In this document: piece after piece, positions 53,188 to 63,400 of the stretch | Layout of the letters: every line of letters starts with the position of its first letter | Numbering within the stretch: the stretch's first letter is position 1 | Assembly: GCA_041649755.1 (NCBI GenBank) | Contig: JBAZMK010000004.1 | Location: 29,128 to 93,127 of the forward strand | Source of the DNA: JAGVXH01 sp041649755 | GTDB lineage: Archaea; Nanobdellota; Nanobdellia; Pacearchaeales; GW2011-AR1 | DNA: 64,000 bases | Reading direction: 5' to 3' | Made by a program: the position numbers and the translations under genes | Notes under the pieces: generated by a model | Seen by the model: only the letters and a program-made list of their open reading frames with translations | Told to the model about the DNA's origin: nothing | The model's database searches: none

Positions 53188-53213
53188 AAAAGTTTAGGAA
53201 AAGTATTAGTGTG

Positions 53214-53263
53214 GCTAAAACAAAGATTATTTAAATAAGGGTTCTATTGATATTTTGGGGTGG
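53214..53263 (+). repeat. 50-bp direct repeat, copy 1 (promoter-containing)
   Basis: This segment is 49/50 identical to copy 2 at 55424-55473 (one C/T difference). It contains a TTTAAATA TATA box (53230-53237), whose predicted start point falls near the repeat's 3' end, upstream of the radical SAM gene. Its first bases, read in one frame, match the end of the DUF5680 coding sequence in copy 2 (LKQRLFK then stop). Confidence 0.85.
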
Positions 53264-53300
53264 TAGTACCTCAAGATACTCAATTCTTGAAGAAATTAAA

Positions 53301-54167
53301 ATGATAAAAACCCCAGTAATTTGGAATATTACAAATAGATGTCCTTATTCGTGTTCTTTCTGTTGTGTTGATGCAAATAGTTCTATAGAAGATTTATCTT
53401 TAGAGCAAAAATTGAAGGTTGTTGAAAATATTGATGTTCAAAATATAACAATAGACATTTCTGGAGGAGAACCCTTAATGTTTGAAGAAAATCTAGAATT
53501 AATTAGATTGATTTCAAAAAAATTAGGGAAAGATTCGGTATCGGTTACTTCTACTGGAAAAGGATTAGAAAGAGTAAGTTTGAAGGATCTTTCTGAATAT
53601 GTCTATGAAATTGGATTTAGTTACGATTTTCCTTTTGAGCCCTCTCCAGATAGACTGCTTTGGTACAATTCTCACAATTTAGAGTGGGCAAGTAAATTAT
53701 CTCATTACGGAATTAAAACAATGGCTCAGGTACCTCTACTTAAATCTAATTGTTCTAATGAAATAGCCAGAGGGATTTATAGGAATCTCTTTGAGGGGGG
53801 AATTGATAGAATTTTACTTATAAGATTCTCAGAATCTGGGAGGGGCATAGCTAGACAAGAACTATCTTTAAATCAAGAGGAGATTGGTCTTTTGTTAAGG
53901 CATTATAGGTGTTTAGAGAAAGAATATGGTAAGCCCCGAGTTAAGGTAACCCCTTCTGTCAGGGGAGACTTCTTAGGGAAAGTCTTAACTTCTTTAAATA
54001 TCTCGAATAATGGGTTGCTACTGTCTAATCCTTGGGCGTATAGTTTAGGAGGTACACCAGAAGATTACTGTATTTTAGGCAATTTAACGGAAGAGAAGTT
54101 TTCAGATTTAGCGGGTAGAAATATTTATCAAAGATTTTTTCTTCAGTTAAGGAGGAATTTAAAATGA
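53301..54167 (+). CDS. Radical SAM protein (small, no SPASM)
   Basis: This 288-aa radical SAM enzyme has the 4Fe-4S site CPYSCSFC near residues 15-22 and IDISGGEPLMF (SAM-binding region). It has no extra Cys cluster, so no auxiliary SPASM/Twitch cluster is seen. The start at 53301 (MIKTPVIWN) is preferred over an upstream TTG at 53247. It is followed by a second radical SAM gene, whose start overlaps its stop by 4 bp. Its substrate is unknown. Confidence 0.82.
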   Translation: MIKTPVIWNITNRCPYSCSFCCVDANSSIEDLSLEQKLKVVENIDVQNITIDISGGEPLMFEENLELIRLISKKLGKDSVSVTSTGKGLERVSLKDLSEYVYEIGFSYDFPFEPSPDRLLWYNSHNLEWASKLSHYGIKTMAQVPLLKSNCSNEIARGIYRNLFEGGIDRILLIRFSESGRGIARQELSLNQEEIGLLLRHYRCLEKEYGKPRVKVTPSVRGDFLGKVLTSLNISNNGLLLSNPWAYSLGGTPEDYCILGNLTEEKFSDLAGRNIYQRFFLQLRRNLK

Positions 54168-54976
54168 AAATAAACGAAGTAAAAACAAAGTCCGCATTAA
54201 CAAGGAGTAATCTTCCTGAAGCAGATTATGTGATAAATCCTTACATTGGATGCCAGCACGCCTGTATCTATTGTTATGCCGATTTTATGAAAAGATTTAC
54301 AGGGCATAGTTCTGAAGATTGGGGGACTTTTGTAGATGTTAAAATTAATGCCCCAGAAACACTTATTGTTTCTGGGATATCTTCTAATGATTTGATTCTT
54401 ATTGGTTCCGTTACAGATCCCTATCAGGCAGTTGAGGCAAAATATAAACTGACAAGAAAGTGTCTTGAAGTCCTTTTAGACTCTCAACCAAATATCGAGA
54501 TTTTAACGAAATCACCTTTAATTTTGAGGGACCTAGATTTACTGAAGAAATTTAAAAGATTGAGGGTTGGGGTATCTATTGGAGTGTTGGACAGGGGATA
54601 TTCTAAGGAATTGGAGCCTTTTGCACCATCTCCTCAGGAGAGATTAGATACCTTAAAAACCCTTTATGAAGCAGGAATAAGAACTTATCTATTTATTTCT
54701 CCAATCTTCCCAGAAATATCTGAAGTTTACGAGTTGATTGACCAATCTATGCCTTTTGTTGAAGAAGTATTATTCGAAAATTTAAATATTAGGGCGAATA
54801 ATAAAGTAAGAGTTTTAAGTTTTATAAGGCAAAGGAGACCCTCTCTCGAGGATTTTTATAGGAGTCTCCCAAGAAATAAAACTTATTGGGATTCTCTTGA
54901 GAGAGATATCTCAGATTATTGCAGAGGCAAAGGGATTAAATATAAAATCTTTTTTCATCATGGAACAAAAAAATAA
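54164..54976 (+). CDS. Radical SAM protein, SplB-like (COG1533)
   Basis: This 270-aa protein matches the spore photoproduct lyase-like radical SAM branch (COG1533). The cluster motif is CQHACIYCYA, and SIGVLDRGYSKELEPFAPSPQERLDTLKTLYEAGI is typical. Members are often annotated as DNA repair photolyases, but most have unknown substrates. Its 3' end overlaps the start of a DUF5680 gene by 17 bp. Confidence 0.83.
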   Translation: MKINEVKTKSALTRSNLPEADYVINPYIGCQHACIYCYADFMKRFTGHSSEDWGTFVDVKINAPETLIVSGISSNDLILIGSVTDPYQAVEAKYKLTRKCLEVLLDSQPNIEILTKSPLILRDLDLLKKFKRLRVGVSIGVLDRGYSKELEPFAPSPQERLDTLKTLYEAGIRTYLFISPIFPEISEVYELIDQSMPFVEEVLFENLNIRANNKVRVLSFIRQRRPSLEDFYRSLPRNKTYWDSLERDISDYCRGKGIKYKIFFHHGTKK

Positions 54977-55448
54977 AGATGTTTTGGCAAGGTTTTTGCA
55001 GAAGGCAAAAAGGAAAACTTTTGCGTCAAAGATTTCGGTTCCTAGATTTAATAGAGATAAAAGTAAGGAGTATGTTTATAGAGAAGGGGAATGGTTATAT
55101 AAGGATAAATATTATGGCTCTTTAATCGATACTGGTCAGGAATTTGTTTTTCATAAAGGTAGACTTATTTGGTCAATGTCTTATAGGGGCGGGATGTTTG
55201 AAGATTATAAAGATTTGTCTAGAAAGTGTTTTGGTTTTTTAAAAAAGTGTCTAAGAATGGCACCTTTTGAATTCCCTGTTAGGGGTCCTGAGAGATATGA
55301 AGAAAAGGACTTATTATACGAAAATCATTGGAGCGGGGGTTTAGAAGATTTTGTTGGAGAAGAAAAAATATTTTTTGAAGGGAGGCAAATTTATTTTAGG
55401 AATTATTTCGGGGGAACGGGTGAGCTAAAACAAAGACTATTTAAATAA
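54960..55448 (+). CDS. DUF5680-like protein
   Basis: This 162-aa protein resembles DUF5680 proteins: LARFLQKAKRKTFAS, an EYVYREGEWLYKDKYYGSL block and SMSYRGGMFEDYKDLSRK. The start at 54960 (MEQKNKDV) was selected over a longer frame beginning at 54897. It has no membrane or signal segment. Its last codons lie in the second copy of the 50-bp repeat. Function unknown, but it is co-operonic with two radical SAM genes. Confidence 0.75.
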   Translation: MEQKNKDVLARFLQKAKRKTFASKISVPRFNRDKSKEYVYREGEWLYKDKYYGSLIDTGQEFVFHKGRLIWSMSYRGGMFEDYKDLSRKCFGFLKKCLRMAPFEFPVRGPERYEEKDLLYENHWSGGLEDFVGEEKIFFEGRQIYFRNYFGGTGELKQRLFK

Positions 55449-55473
55449 GGGTTCTATTGATATTTTGGGGTGG
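55424..55473 (+). repeat. 50-bp direct repeat, copy 2 (promoter-containing)
   Basis: The near-identical partner of 53214-53263. It overlaps the end of the DUF5680 gene and contains the same TTTAAATA (55440-55447). It lies upstream of the 22-codon peptide gene, so both operons have the same promoter-like element. Confidence 0.85.
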
Positions 55474-55490
55474 GGTACAGGTAAAGATAG

Positions 55491-55505
55491 AAAAATATAT
55501 AAATA
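55491..55505 (+). promoter_or_regulatory. TATA box for the peptide/SPASM operon
   Basis: TATATAAAT at 55496-55504 has its centre about 25 bp before the ATG at 55524, so the transcript is predicted to begin at the peptide start codon. No Shine-Dalgarno is present, in line with leaderless translation. Confidence 0.6.
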
Positions 55506-55523
55506 AGGAAATAGTATAATCTT

Positions 55524-55592
55524 ATGGAAAAGATTATAGAAACCGACGATTCTGGAGTTAATGCTTCGATGAACGGCGGGTCAGCTTGTTAA
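55524..55592 (+). CDS. 22-aa peptide, candidate RiPP precursor
   Basis: This 22-codon ORF encodes a short acidic start (MEKIIETDDSG) and a Gly/Asn/Ser-rich C-terminus (NASMNGGSAC) that ends in a single Cys. It begins at the predicted start of transcription and ends 4 bp before a radical SAM-SPASM gene. The size, the location and the Cys suggest a precursor that the SPASM enzyme modifies, for example by a thioether bond. It is too short for homology-based support. Comparative sequence from related genomes would decide if it is real. Confidence 0.5.
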   Translation: MEKIIETDDSGVNASMNGGSAC

Positions 55593-55596
55593 TCTA

Positions 55597-57306
55597 ATGA
55601 ATAAAAATTTTGTTCTAAAAAATAATATAGTTTATAGTCTCTCAAAATTAGAGAAATTTAGATTAGAGAATAAAGAGGAATTGGAGGAGTTTAAAGAAGA
55701 TAACCCCTTGGATATTTTAAAATACGAAAGAAAAGGGAATAGGAACTGGTTGGACATTCAAATTACTGGGAAATGCAATCTCCGATGTGCCCATTGTTAT
55801 ATGGGAGAAAAGAATCCCTTTGAGATTCCTTTTTCAAAATTAAAAAAAGTTTTTAATTCTTCAAGAAAATTAGGAATTTATGAAGTAATCTTAAGTGGTG
55901 GGGAAGCGACATTGCATAAAGACTTCATTAAAATTGTAAATTTCTTAAATAAAAATCGTTTTAGAATAGTTATTGTTACAAATGGGGTAAATTTTGATAA
56001 GTTCTTGCCTTATTTAAAGAATAAAATTTATAAAATTATTTTTAGCCTTGATGGTTTTAAAGAAGACTATGAAAAAATAAGAGGTTATAGTTTTGAAAGA
56101 ATAGTTAAAATTATAAAAAAAACTAAAGAAGAAGGATTTAACATTAGAATAAATGCTATCCTTCATAGCAACCTTGTTAATTATTGTAAAAAATTTAAGG
56201 ATTTTGTAAAAAACGAATTGGATTGCGAAGTAACATTTCTCCCCGTAGCGGATTCGGGTTACGCTAAAAATAATAAATGGTTAAACGCAGATTTATCTGT
56301 CGTTGGTAATATTATGAAAGAAGTTGGTTGTTTTAGTGATAAGTCTAAATGTGAATTTTATTACAATAAATTGTCTATAGATTACAGGGGATATATTTAT
56401 CCTTGCCAGTTTTTTAGAGAGATAGATTCTTATAGATTAGGGAATATTTTAGAAGATGATTTGTATAATTTAATTAAAAAAATAGATGCCCTTAATCTTA
56501 TACCAAAAACAGACGGAAGTTCTTGTTTAGGATGCAAGGATTTAAAAAAATGTGGGGCAGGTTGCAGGGGAAGGGCTCTGGCTTATAATTGCGACCCAAA
56601 TACACCAGACCCCTTTTGGCACGATATTTTTACAGGCAAAAAAACTGACAAAGAAGTTTTCCCAATTTTGAAAAATCCTTTATATGAAAAGATTGGTTAT
56701 ACAAAATATCCTTCTTCTAAAAAGTTAACCGATTATTATAAGAAGATAATTATTGGGCTAAAGCCCAAAACATTAATGGAAATAGGATGCGGAAACGGAA
56801 ATTTTCTCTTGGAATTTTCAGAGAATATTCCGGGAAGATGTTTGGGAATTGACAAATCAAGTAATATGTTAAAAAATGCTAAGAAAAGGAAAAACGTGGA
56901 ATTTTTAGTTGGGGAGATAAAAGATTTAAAAGAACATTTTGATGTTTCAATTGCAATTTACTCTTTGTTTAATCATTTTAAATCAAAGGAAGAAATTTTA
57001 GATTTTTTTGAAAAATTATCAAAGTTGTCGGATTATTTTATATTTGATGTCAATAATTATGATTTGTTTAAAAAAGAATCTTTAATTAAGGAGGATTATG
57101 ATGAATTGAGTATGGAAGAATATGTTAGACAAAGTACTAATCTTATTTATTCGCTTAGGAAATATAAGCAAAATGGAAAGGAATATTTTTATGGGTCGTC
57201 ATGGCCAAAGATTAATTGGGATGCCTTTCTTAAAAAATATGGAACTTTTTTAAAAATTAATATAGGCAGTAGGATAATATATCAGTTAAAATTTTATAAT
57301 GCTTAA
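55597..57306 (+). CDS. Radical SAM-SPASM protein fused to a methyltransferase
   Basis: This 569-aa protein has three parts. Residues 1-50 form an unassigned N-terminal region. A radical SAM core has CNLRCAHC (C60, C64, C67) and LSGGEATLH. The SPASM domain has C252, C270, then C-x2-C-x5-C-x3-C (C310, C313, C319, C323) and C332, matching the SPASM pattern for two auxiliary clusters. From about residue 378 a class I methyltransferase follows, with motif I LMEIGCGNGNF (393-403). Known SPASM enzymes modify RiPP peptides or mature enzymes; the methyltransferase fusion is uncommon. The 22-codon ORF directly upstream is the best substrate candidate. Confidence 0.85.
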   Translation: MNKNFVLKNNIVYSLSKLEKFRLENKEELEEFKEDNPLDILKYERKGNRNWLDIQITGKCNLRCAHCYMGEKNPFEIPFSKLKKVFNSSRKLGIYEVILSGGEATLHKDFIKIVNFLNKNRFRIVIVTNGVNFDKFLPYLKNKIYKIIFSLDGFKEDYEKIRGYSFERIVKIIKKTKEEGFNIRINAILHSNLVNYCKKFKDFVKNELDCEVTFLPVADSGYAKNNKWLNADLSVVGNIMKEVGCFSDKSKCEFYYNKLSIDYRGYIYPCQFFREIDSYRLGNILEDDLYNLIKKIDALNLIPKTDGSSCLGCKDLKKCGAGCRGRALAYNCDPNTPDPFWHDIFTGKKTDKEVFPILKNPLYEKIGYTKYPSSKKLTDYYKKIIIGLKPKTLMEIGCGNGNFLLEFSENIPGRCLGIDKSSNMLKNAKKRKNVEFLVGEIKDLKEHFDVSIAIYSLFNHFKSKEEILDFFEKLSKLSDYFIFDVNNYDLFKKESLIKEDYDELSMEEYVRQSTNLIYSLRKYKQNGKEYFYGSSWPKINWDAFLKKYGTFLKINIGSRIIYQLKFYNA

Positions 57307-57480
57307 AAAGGTATCTTAGCGATTTTTACAGATGATAATGCTAAGTTATTCCTTTTCAGAAGCCTTTCTTTTATAAAATTATTCTTGAGTAATTTATTAT
57401 TTATTCTACAAAATTCTTTTATTTTTTGCAATAATAATCTTTAAAAGGTAGTTATACCACAAATATTAGAGTTATTTAGT
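57307..57480. other. Intergenic region before the giant surface gene
   Basis: This 174-bp AT-rich segment is the longest gene-free stretch. TTTAAAAGG near 57441-57449 could be the TATA box for the next gene; T-rich runs near 57370-57430 may terminate the SPASM operon. No ORF or RNA structure is clear. Confidence 0.4.
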
Positions 57481-60400
57481 ATGAGTTATAAAAGGGTGAT
57501 TGAAAAAAAAGGGAAAAGTTATGGTCCTTATGTTTATGAAAGTTATCGTGACAAAGACGGGGTCGTTCGTAAGAGATATTTAGGCAAGGTTGAAGATAAA
57601 AGTTTTCCTGTCAAGAAACTCTACCCTTTTTTTATTTTAGTCTTGGTGATTGTTTCTTTTTTGTTGTTTGCGAGTATTAGTTATACCACAAATCTTTCTT
57701 ATGAAAAACCTTTTGGGAATTCTGTAAAGAGCTTAACTGATTTTATAAGCAAGGTTACTGGTTTTTCTGTGGTGGAGGACGAGCCTGAAAGTTCTTCGGA
57801 AGAGACAGGGGAGGACACGGGGGAAGTTGTTGAAGATAGTGGAGAAGAGCCAGAAGTGACTGAAGAAATTGTTGAGGAATCTGGGGTTGTTGAAGAAGTT
57901 GCAGAGTTCTTTGAAGAGAATGTTGAAGATAGTGGAGAAGAGCCCGAGGTAACAGAAGAGAGCTCTGACGAGATTATTTTCGAGGTTAATGAGACGGAAG
58001 AGATTATTAGTGAGACATTAGATGATGGTGTGGATTTGAACGAGACATTAAATGAAACGGGAGAACCTTTGTTAAACGAAACGATTTCAGAAGAGTTGAA
58101 TGAAATGAGTGAGGGCGATTCCAATGAGACAATTTCAGAAGAGTTGAATGAGACAGAGCCTTTTTTAGATTTGAATGAGAGTGTTAATGAGACTATTCCT
58201 ATTTTGAATGATACAATATTGAATGATACTGTAAGCGAGGTAAACGAGAGCGTTTTTGAAAATGAAACCATTGAGATTTTGTCTAATGAGACTAATCAGA
58301 CTTTGGTAAATGAAACCATCTTTGAAGAGAATTTGACTTCGTTGAATATTACAACTTTTGGTTCTCAGATTGTTGTTAATCATCCTGTTAGGTGGATTAA
58401 GAAAGTTACGGTTAATAAAACAGAAACAGAGAATTTGTCTTTAGAGGTCCCTCTTTCTGCATCAAACATAAGTGTTAAAACAGGAGAGAAGGCGGAAGAG
58501 TCTGTTGAGGAATTTAATGAGGGGGAGAAGGAGACTATAATTACGGGAGAGGCTGTTGTGAAGGTCAGCGGTAAGGGGATTATTTCAAGATTTATTGAGT
58601 GGTTGAAAAATCTTCGTTTGACGGGGAGGGCGATAAGTGAGGATGAACTGGAAGACAAGATAATAGAGAAGGAAGACAAGAAAGAGGTTAATTTGACAGA
58701 GTTTGTTCAGGAGTCTGTTTCGGAGAGTGTTGATATCGCTTTAGAGTATTATACACCTGCTCCACTTTCTATGGAAATGGAAACCCCTCGTGGTAAGAGA
58801 GTTGTAGTTTACGCTTACTCTGAATTGAATTATACTGACATTCTTGCTTATAGCTTTTTAGAGGGGGGGATGTTTCCTCAAGATAAGAAATTAAAGATTT
58901 ACTCTTATGAGAAATTTCCTACTGATGGGGTTGCTGATTTGAATGAGAGTGCGAGGGAGATATTGGAGCAGAATTTTACTTTGGGAGAGGAAGTTGAGTT
59001 TTCTTCTTATGATATTAATTTTGACGGGTATTCGGACTATGTTCAGTGGGAAGTTCCTTCTCTTTCGTTTCAGGTTTATGAGATAATCTATATTTCTACG
59101 GCGGAGCATCTTGATGAGAACAAGAGTTTTGTTTCAGATATTTATGAATCAGTAAGCCAGAGGGACGAGGTTTGGAGTGAAGTGATTCCTTCAGGGCATT
59201 TTGTGAGAGTGGTTTTTGAACAGAGGCTTGAGGATTATAATGATATTACTATTTATGCACGGGCAAATGGAAGTTCTTCAATTGAAGTTTATGCAGGAGG
59301 TCTTAATGAGTCTATCGCCTTATTTGAAAATATAACTGAAGAGGGCTGGTACAGGATTTTACTTACTAACTTGACAGAGTCAGAGGATACTTTTTATCTC
59401 CGAAGCAACGGGAGTGTGGAATATGATTATATTGTTGACCCTTCTACCTGTACTGGAACGGCGACTTCTTGTTCTTCTCTTGGAGAGTCGGATTGCGGGA
59501 ATCAAGATGGTTGCTCTTGGTTATCTTCATCTTGTTCAGGAACAGCTACGGGTTGTTCAACCTACGAAACTCAGTCTCCTTGTGATAGTCAGGCAGGCTG
59601 TAATTGGTTATCTTCATCTTGTTCAGGCACAGCTACGGGTTGTTCAACCTACGAAACCCAGTCTCCTTGTGATAGTCAGGCAGGCTGTAATTGGTTATCT
59701 TCATCTTGTTCAGGCACTCCTGCGGCTTGTAGTACTTATGAAAATTCAAACGATTGTATGGATATGCCTGGTTGTGATTGGGCTTATTGTATTAGGGCGG
59801 TTATTTGTGAAGGGAGGGATGAATGGGATTGTGACAGTATTTCTAGTTATCAATGTGATTGGAATGGTTCGGAATGTGTAGAAACAGTTAATTGTGAATC
59901 TCAAAATTATTATGCCTGCATTACTTATAATGGATGCATGGCTGATATGCCTTATGAGTGTCACGGAACACAAACTACTTCTTGTTCGAATCTATCTCAA
60001 TCTTCTTGTGATTATTATGGTTGCACTTGGAATCCAGAAGAATGCGACGGCACAGCAACCTCCTGTTCAACCTACAACTCCGACTCCAACGGTTGTACCT
60101 CTCAAGACGGCTGTTCTTTTAACCCAGAAGAATGCGACGGCACAGCAACCTCCTGTTCAACCTACAACTCCGACTCCAACGGTTGTACCTCTCAAGACGG
60201 CTGTTCTTTTAACCCAGCAGAATGCGACGGCTCAGCCACTTCGTGTACGAGTTTTTATAGTGAGGGGGAATGTGAGGCTCAGTTAGGTTGTTCTTGGGGC
60301 GACAGCAATGCGCCTACTTACATCTGGTATGAACATAATAACACAGTTAAGGGGCAGTCTACTAAGTTTTCGCTGTATGTGACTGACGGGACGGCGCTTA

Positions 60401-63400
60401 ACCCTGGCGGTTATTATATTTTCTCAACGAACAATACAGGGGTCTGGGCGAATGATTCACAGGTCTCTTTCACGGCAACGCCTTCCTGGGCAAATGTGAC
60501 AAAAACACTTAACTCAACACAAGATATTGTTGGCTACAGGTGGTATTTGAGAGATAATGCGGGGAACTGGAGAGTTACTCCTGTCTATCTTGTCCCAGGC
60601 TACGAAATCTCAGATTGTTCTAGTCTTCAGGCAGTAAACAATAATTTGGGGGGGAATTACTATCTTTCAGGAAATATAGACTGCTCTGCGACTTCTGGAT
60701 GGAATAGTGGAGCTGGATTTTTGCCTATCGGGAACTCAACGGAAGGTTTCACAGGTTATTTTGACGGCAACCGATACAATATAACTGGGCTCTATATTTA
60801 TAGACTTTATGATGATTATACTGGACTTTTTGGAGTTATCTCTTCAGCAGGGGTAGTAAAAGATGTCGGTTTGACTATGAATGTCAGTGGTGATGACTCT
60901 GTGGGTGGTTTTGTAGGTTTAAATAGCGGGGTAGTTTTAAGGAGTTCTTCTATGGGTTCTGTTCAGGGGAATGATGGAGATACCATTGGCGGTTTTGTAG
61001 GAAGGAATGAAGGAAATATAAATGACTCTTATTCCCAAGCTAATGTTTTAGGTGTTAATTTTGCAGGGGGAGGTTTCGCAGGGTCAACTGGGCTGGGAAC
61101 GATATTAAATTGTTATTCTACTGGAACGGTCTCAGGGACTACTTATATTGGAGGTTTTTTAGGATGGCTTATAAGCGGGTCGGTTACAAATTCTTTTTGG
61201 GATAATCAGACTTCGGGTTTAAGTTCTAGTGCAGGTGGAACGGGCAAAACAACGGCTCAAATGAAGGATTTTGATACTTTTAATGATGCGGGGTGGGATA
61301 TAGCCGAAGTCGGTTCTTATGATAGTGAAGTCTGGTATATTAATGATGGGGTGGATTATCCGAGATTAGGTGAGGGTTCTCAGGAGGAGCAAGATACAAC
61401 TGCTCCAACATATTCTTCAGCAGGTCACAACTCTACATTAGCAGGAAATTCTACTTTATTTTCAATTGACTGGAATGATGAAACTGCGCTGAATCCAAGT
61501 GGACAATATATCTTTTCAACAAATAATACAGGCTCTTGGGTGAATGATTCGGCTGTAAACTTTACAGCTACACCTTCTTCAGCTAATGTAGCTAAGACAC
61601 TAAATTCTTCAGTTGGAATCTCAATAGGCTACAGATGGTACGCAAAAGATGACGCAGGCAACTGGAACGCCACTTCAATTTATAGTTTAACTACAACAGG
61701 TGGTGGTGCAGAGGACACAACAGCCCCAACATATTCTTCAGCAGGTCACAACTCTACATTAGCAGGAAATTCCACTAAGTTTTATGCTTTATGGAATGAT
61801 GACGTTGCTTTGAATTCAAAAGGACAATATATCTTTTCAACAAATAATACGGGCTCTTGGGTGAATGATTCGGCTGTAAACTTTACCTCGACACCTTCCT
61901 GGGCAAATGTGACAAAAACTTTGAACTCTTCAGTTGGAATCTCAATAGGTTACAGATGGTACGCAAAAGATGACGCAGGCAACTGGAACGCCACTTCAAT
62001 TTATAGTTTAATTACTACTGAGGAAGGTGGCTCGGCTTCGTCTTTCTTAGAATTTATCAGCCCGCCAACACCAGAAGATGACGCAGTGACTTCTAATACT
62101 TCAATTCAAGTAAATGTTTCAATAAGCGAGGGGGATTTGGAGGAGGTTAAATGGAACTGGAACGGGACTAATTATACTATCTTCAATGATTCCTTGGTTC
62201 TGTTTATGAATTTAGATAATAGAAGTTCTCTAGGAGAGAATAATAGTTTTGTCAGGGATTTAAGTAATTATGGGAATAATGGTTCGGTTTCTGGTGCGAC
62301 GCCTGTGACTGGAAAGTATTCGGGGGGGTATTCTTTTACTCGGGCGAGTTCTCAGTATATAAGTATGGGGAGTAGTACAAATAATGTTGATAGTAATGTT
62401 TATTCTATTTCTGTATGGGTAAAGAAAGACACAGCACAGACAGGTGATTGGCAGTCTATTGTTGCGAGGGGGCAAAATGGTTACTTGATGACAGGGAGGA
62501 ACACGGGGAGTGTTACTTTTGGAAAGCAGGCTGCGAGTTCCTCTCAGTTAACCTCTACAGGAACTCCGATGGCTAATACTAATTGGCATCACTTAGTTGG
62601 GACATATAATGGTTCACGGCTTAGGTTTTATATTGATGGGGTTTTTGATTCTTATTTGGATAATACACACACTTATGACCACACGAAAGACCTTAGGATT
62701 GGAGGAGATGTGACTTATGGAGAGTATTTTGGAGGAACTATTGATGAGTTAATGATATTTGACAGGGCGTTATCCGATTCTGAAGTAAGTCAAATTTATA
62801 TGAGTAATTTACAAAAGTATAATGCAACACAATGGTATCTTTATGTAAACCAAAGTAAGAATGCGACAAGTGGGTTAGACGAAGGGATTTATACTTATTA
62901 TGCAACAGCAAAAGATTCTTCAAGTAATGAAAATAAGACTGAGACAAGAAGTCTGACTATTAGTTCTTTATCCTGCGGAGAAGTTATAACCGAATCTACA
63001 ACTATGACTGAAGATTTGTTTTGCACGGAAAATAACTCTGTGATTATAGGGTCTGACAATATTGTTTTTGATTGTGCAGGACATAAGATTAATTCTACGG
63101 CTTATTACGCTATAAATAGCACAGGGTATGATAATGTAACAATAAAGAATTGTAATATTTTCTTAGAAGGCGGTTCAGATTATGGGATTTATTTTTCTAA
63201 TACAAACGAGTCAGTAATTTACAATAATACTGTGACTGTTCATTCAAGTGGGTCATTAGGTAATCGTGCTTTGTGGGTGGTTTCATCTTCAGATAATAAT
63301 TTTTCTAACAATATACTCGCTTCGGATTACGACACTTTGTATATAGGTTCTCTTTCTGATAACAATACTTTCTATTATAACAATATAACCTCTTTAAATG

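Noticed and set aside
57450..57693. 15-bp repeat agttataccacaaat (57450-57464 and 57679-57693)
   Set aside because: Only two copies, one coding; it could be chance in AT-rich DNA and has no clear role.
57699..58271. Long minus-strand Ser/Val-rich ORF
   Set aside because: It is the antisense of the Glu/Asn-rich coding segment; its low-complexity composition reflects codon bias.
59414..60286. Alternative ORFs of 75-155 codons in other frames
   Set aside because: They are shadows of the giant open frame; they lack signals and follow its repeats.
59521..60290. Short regular repeats that could look like a CRISPR array
   Set aside because: The repeats are multiples of 3 bp, stay in frame in a long ORF, and have no unique spacers of equal length.
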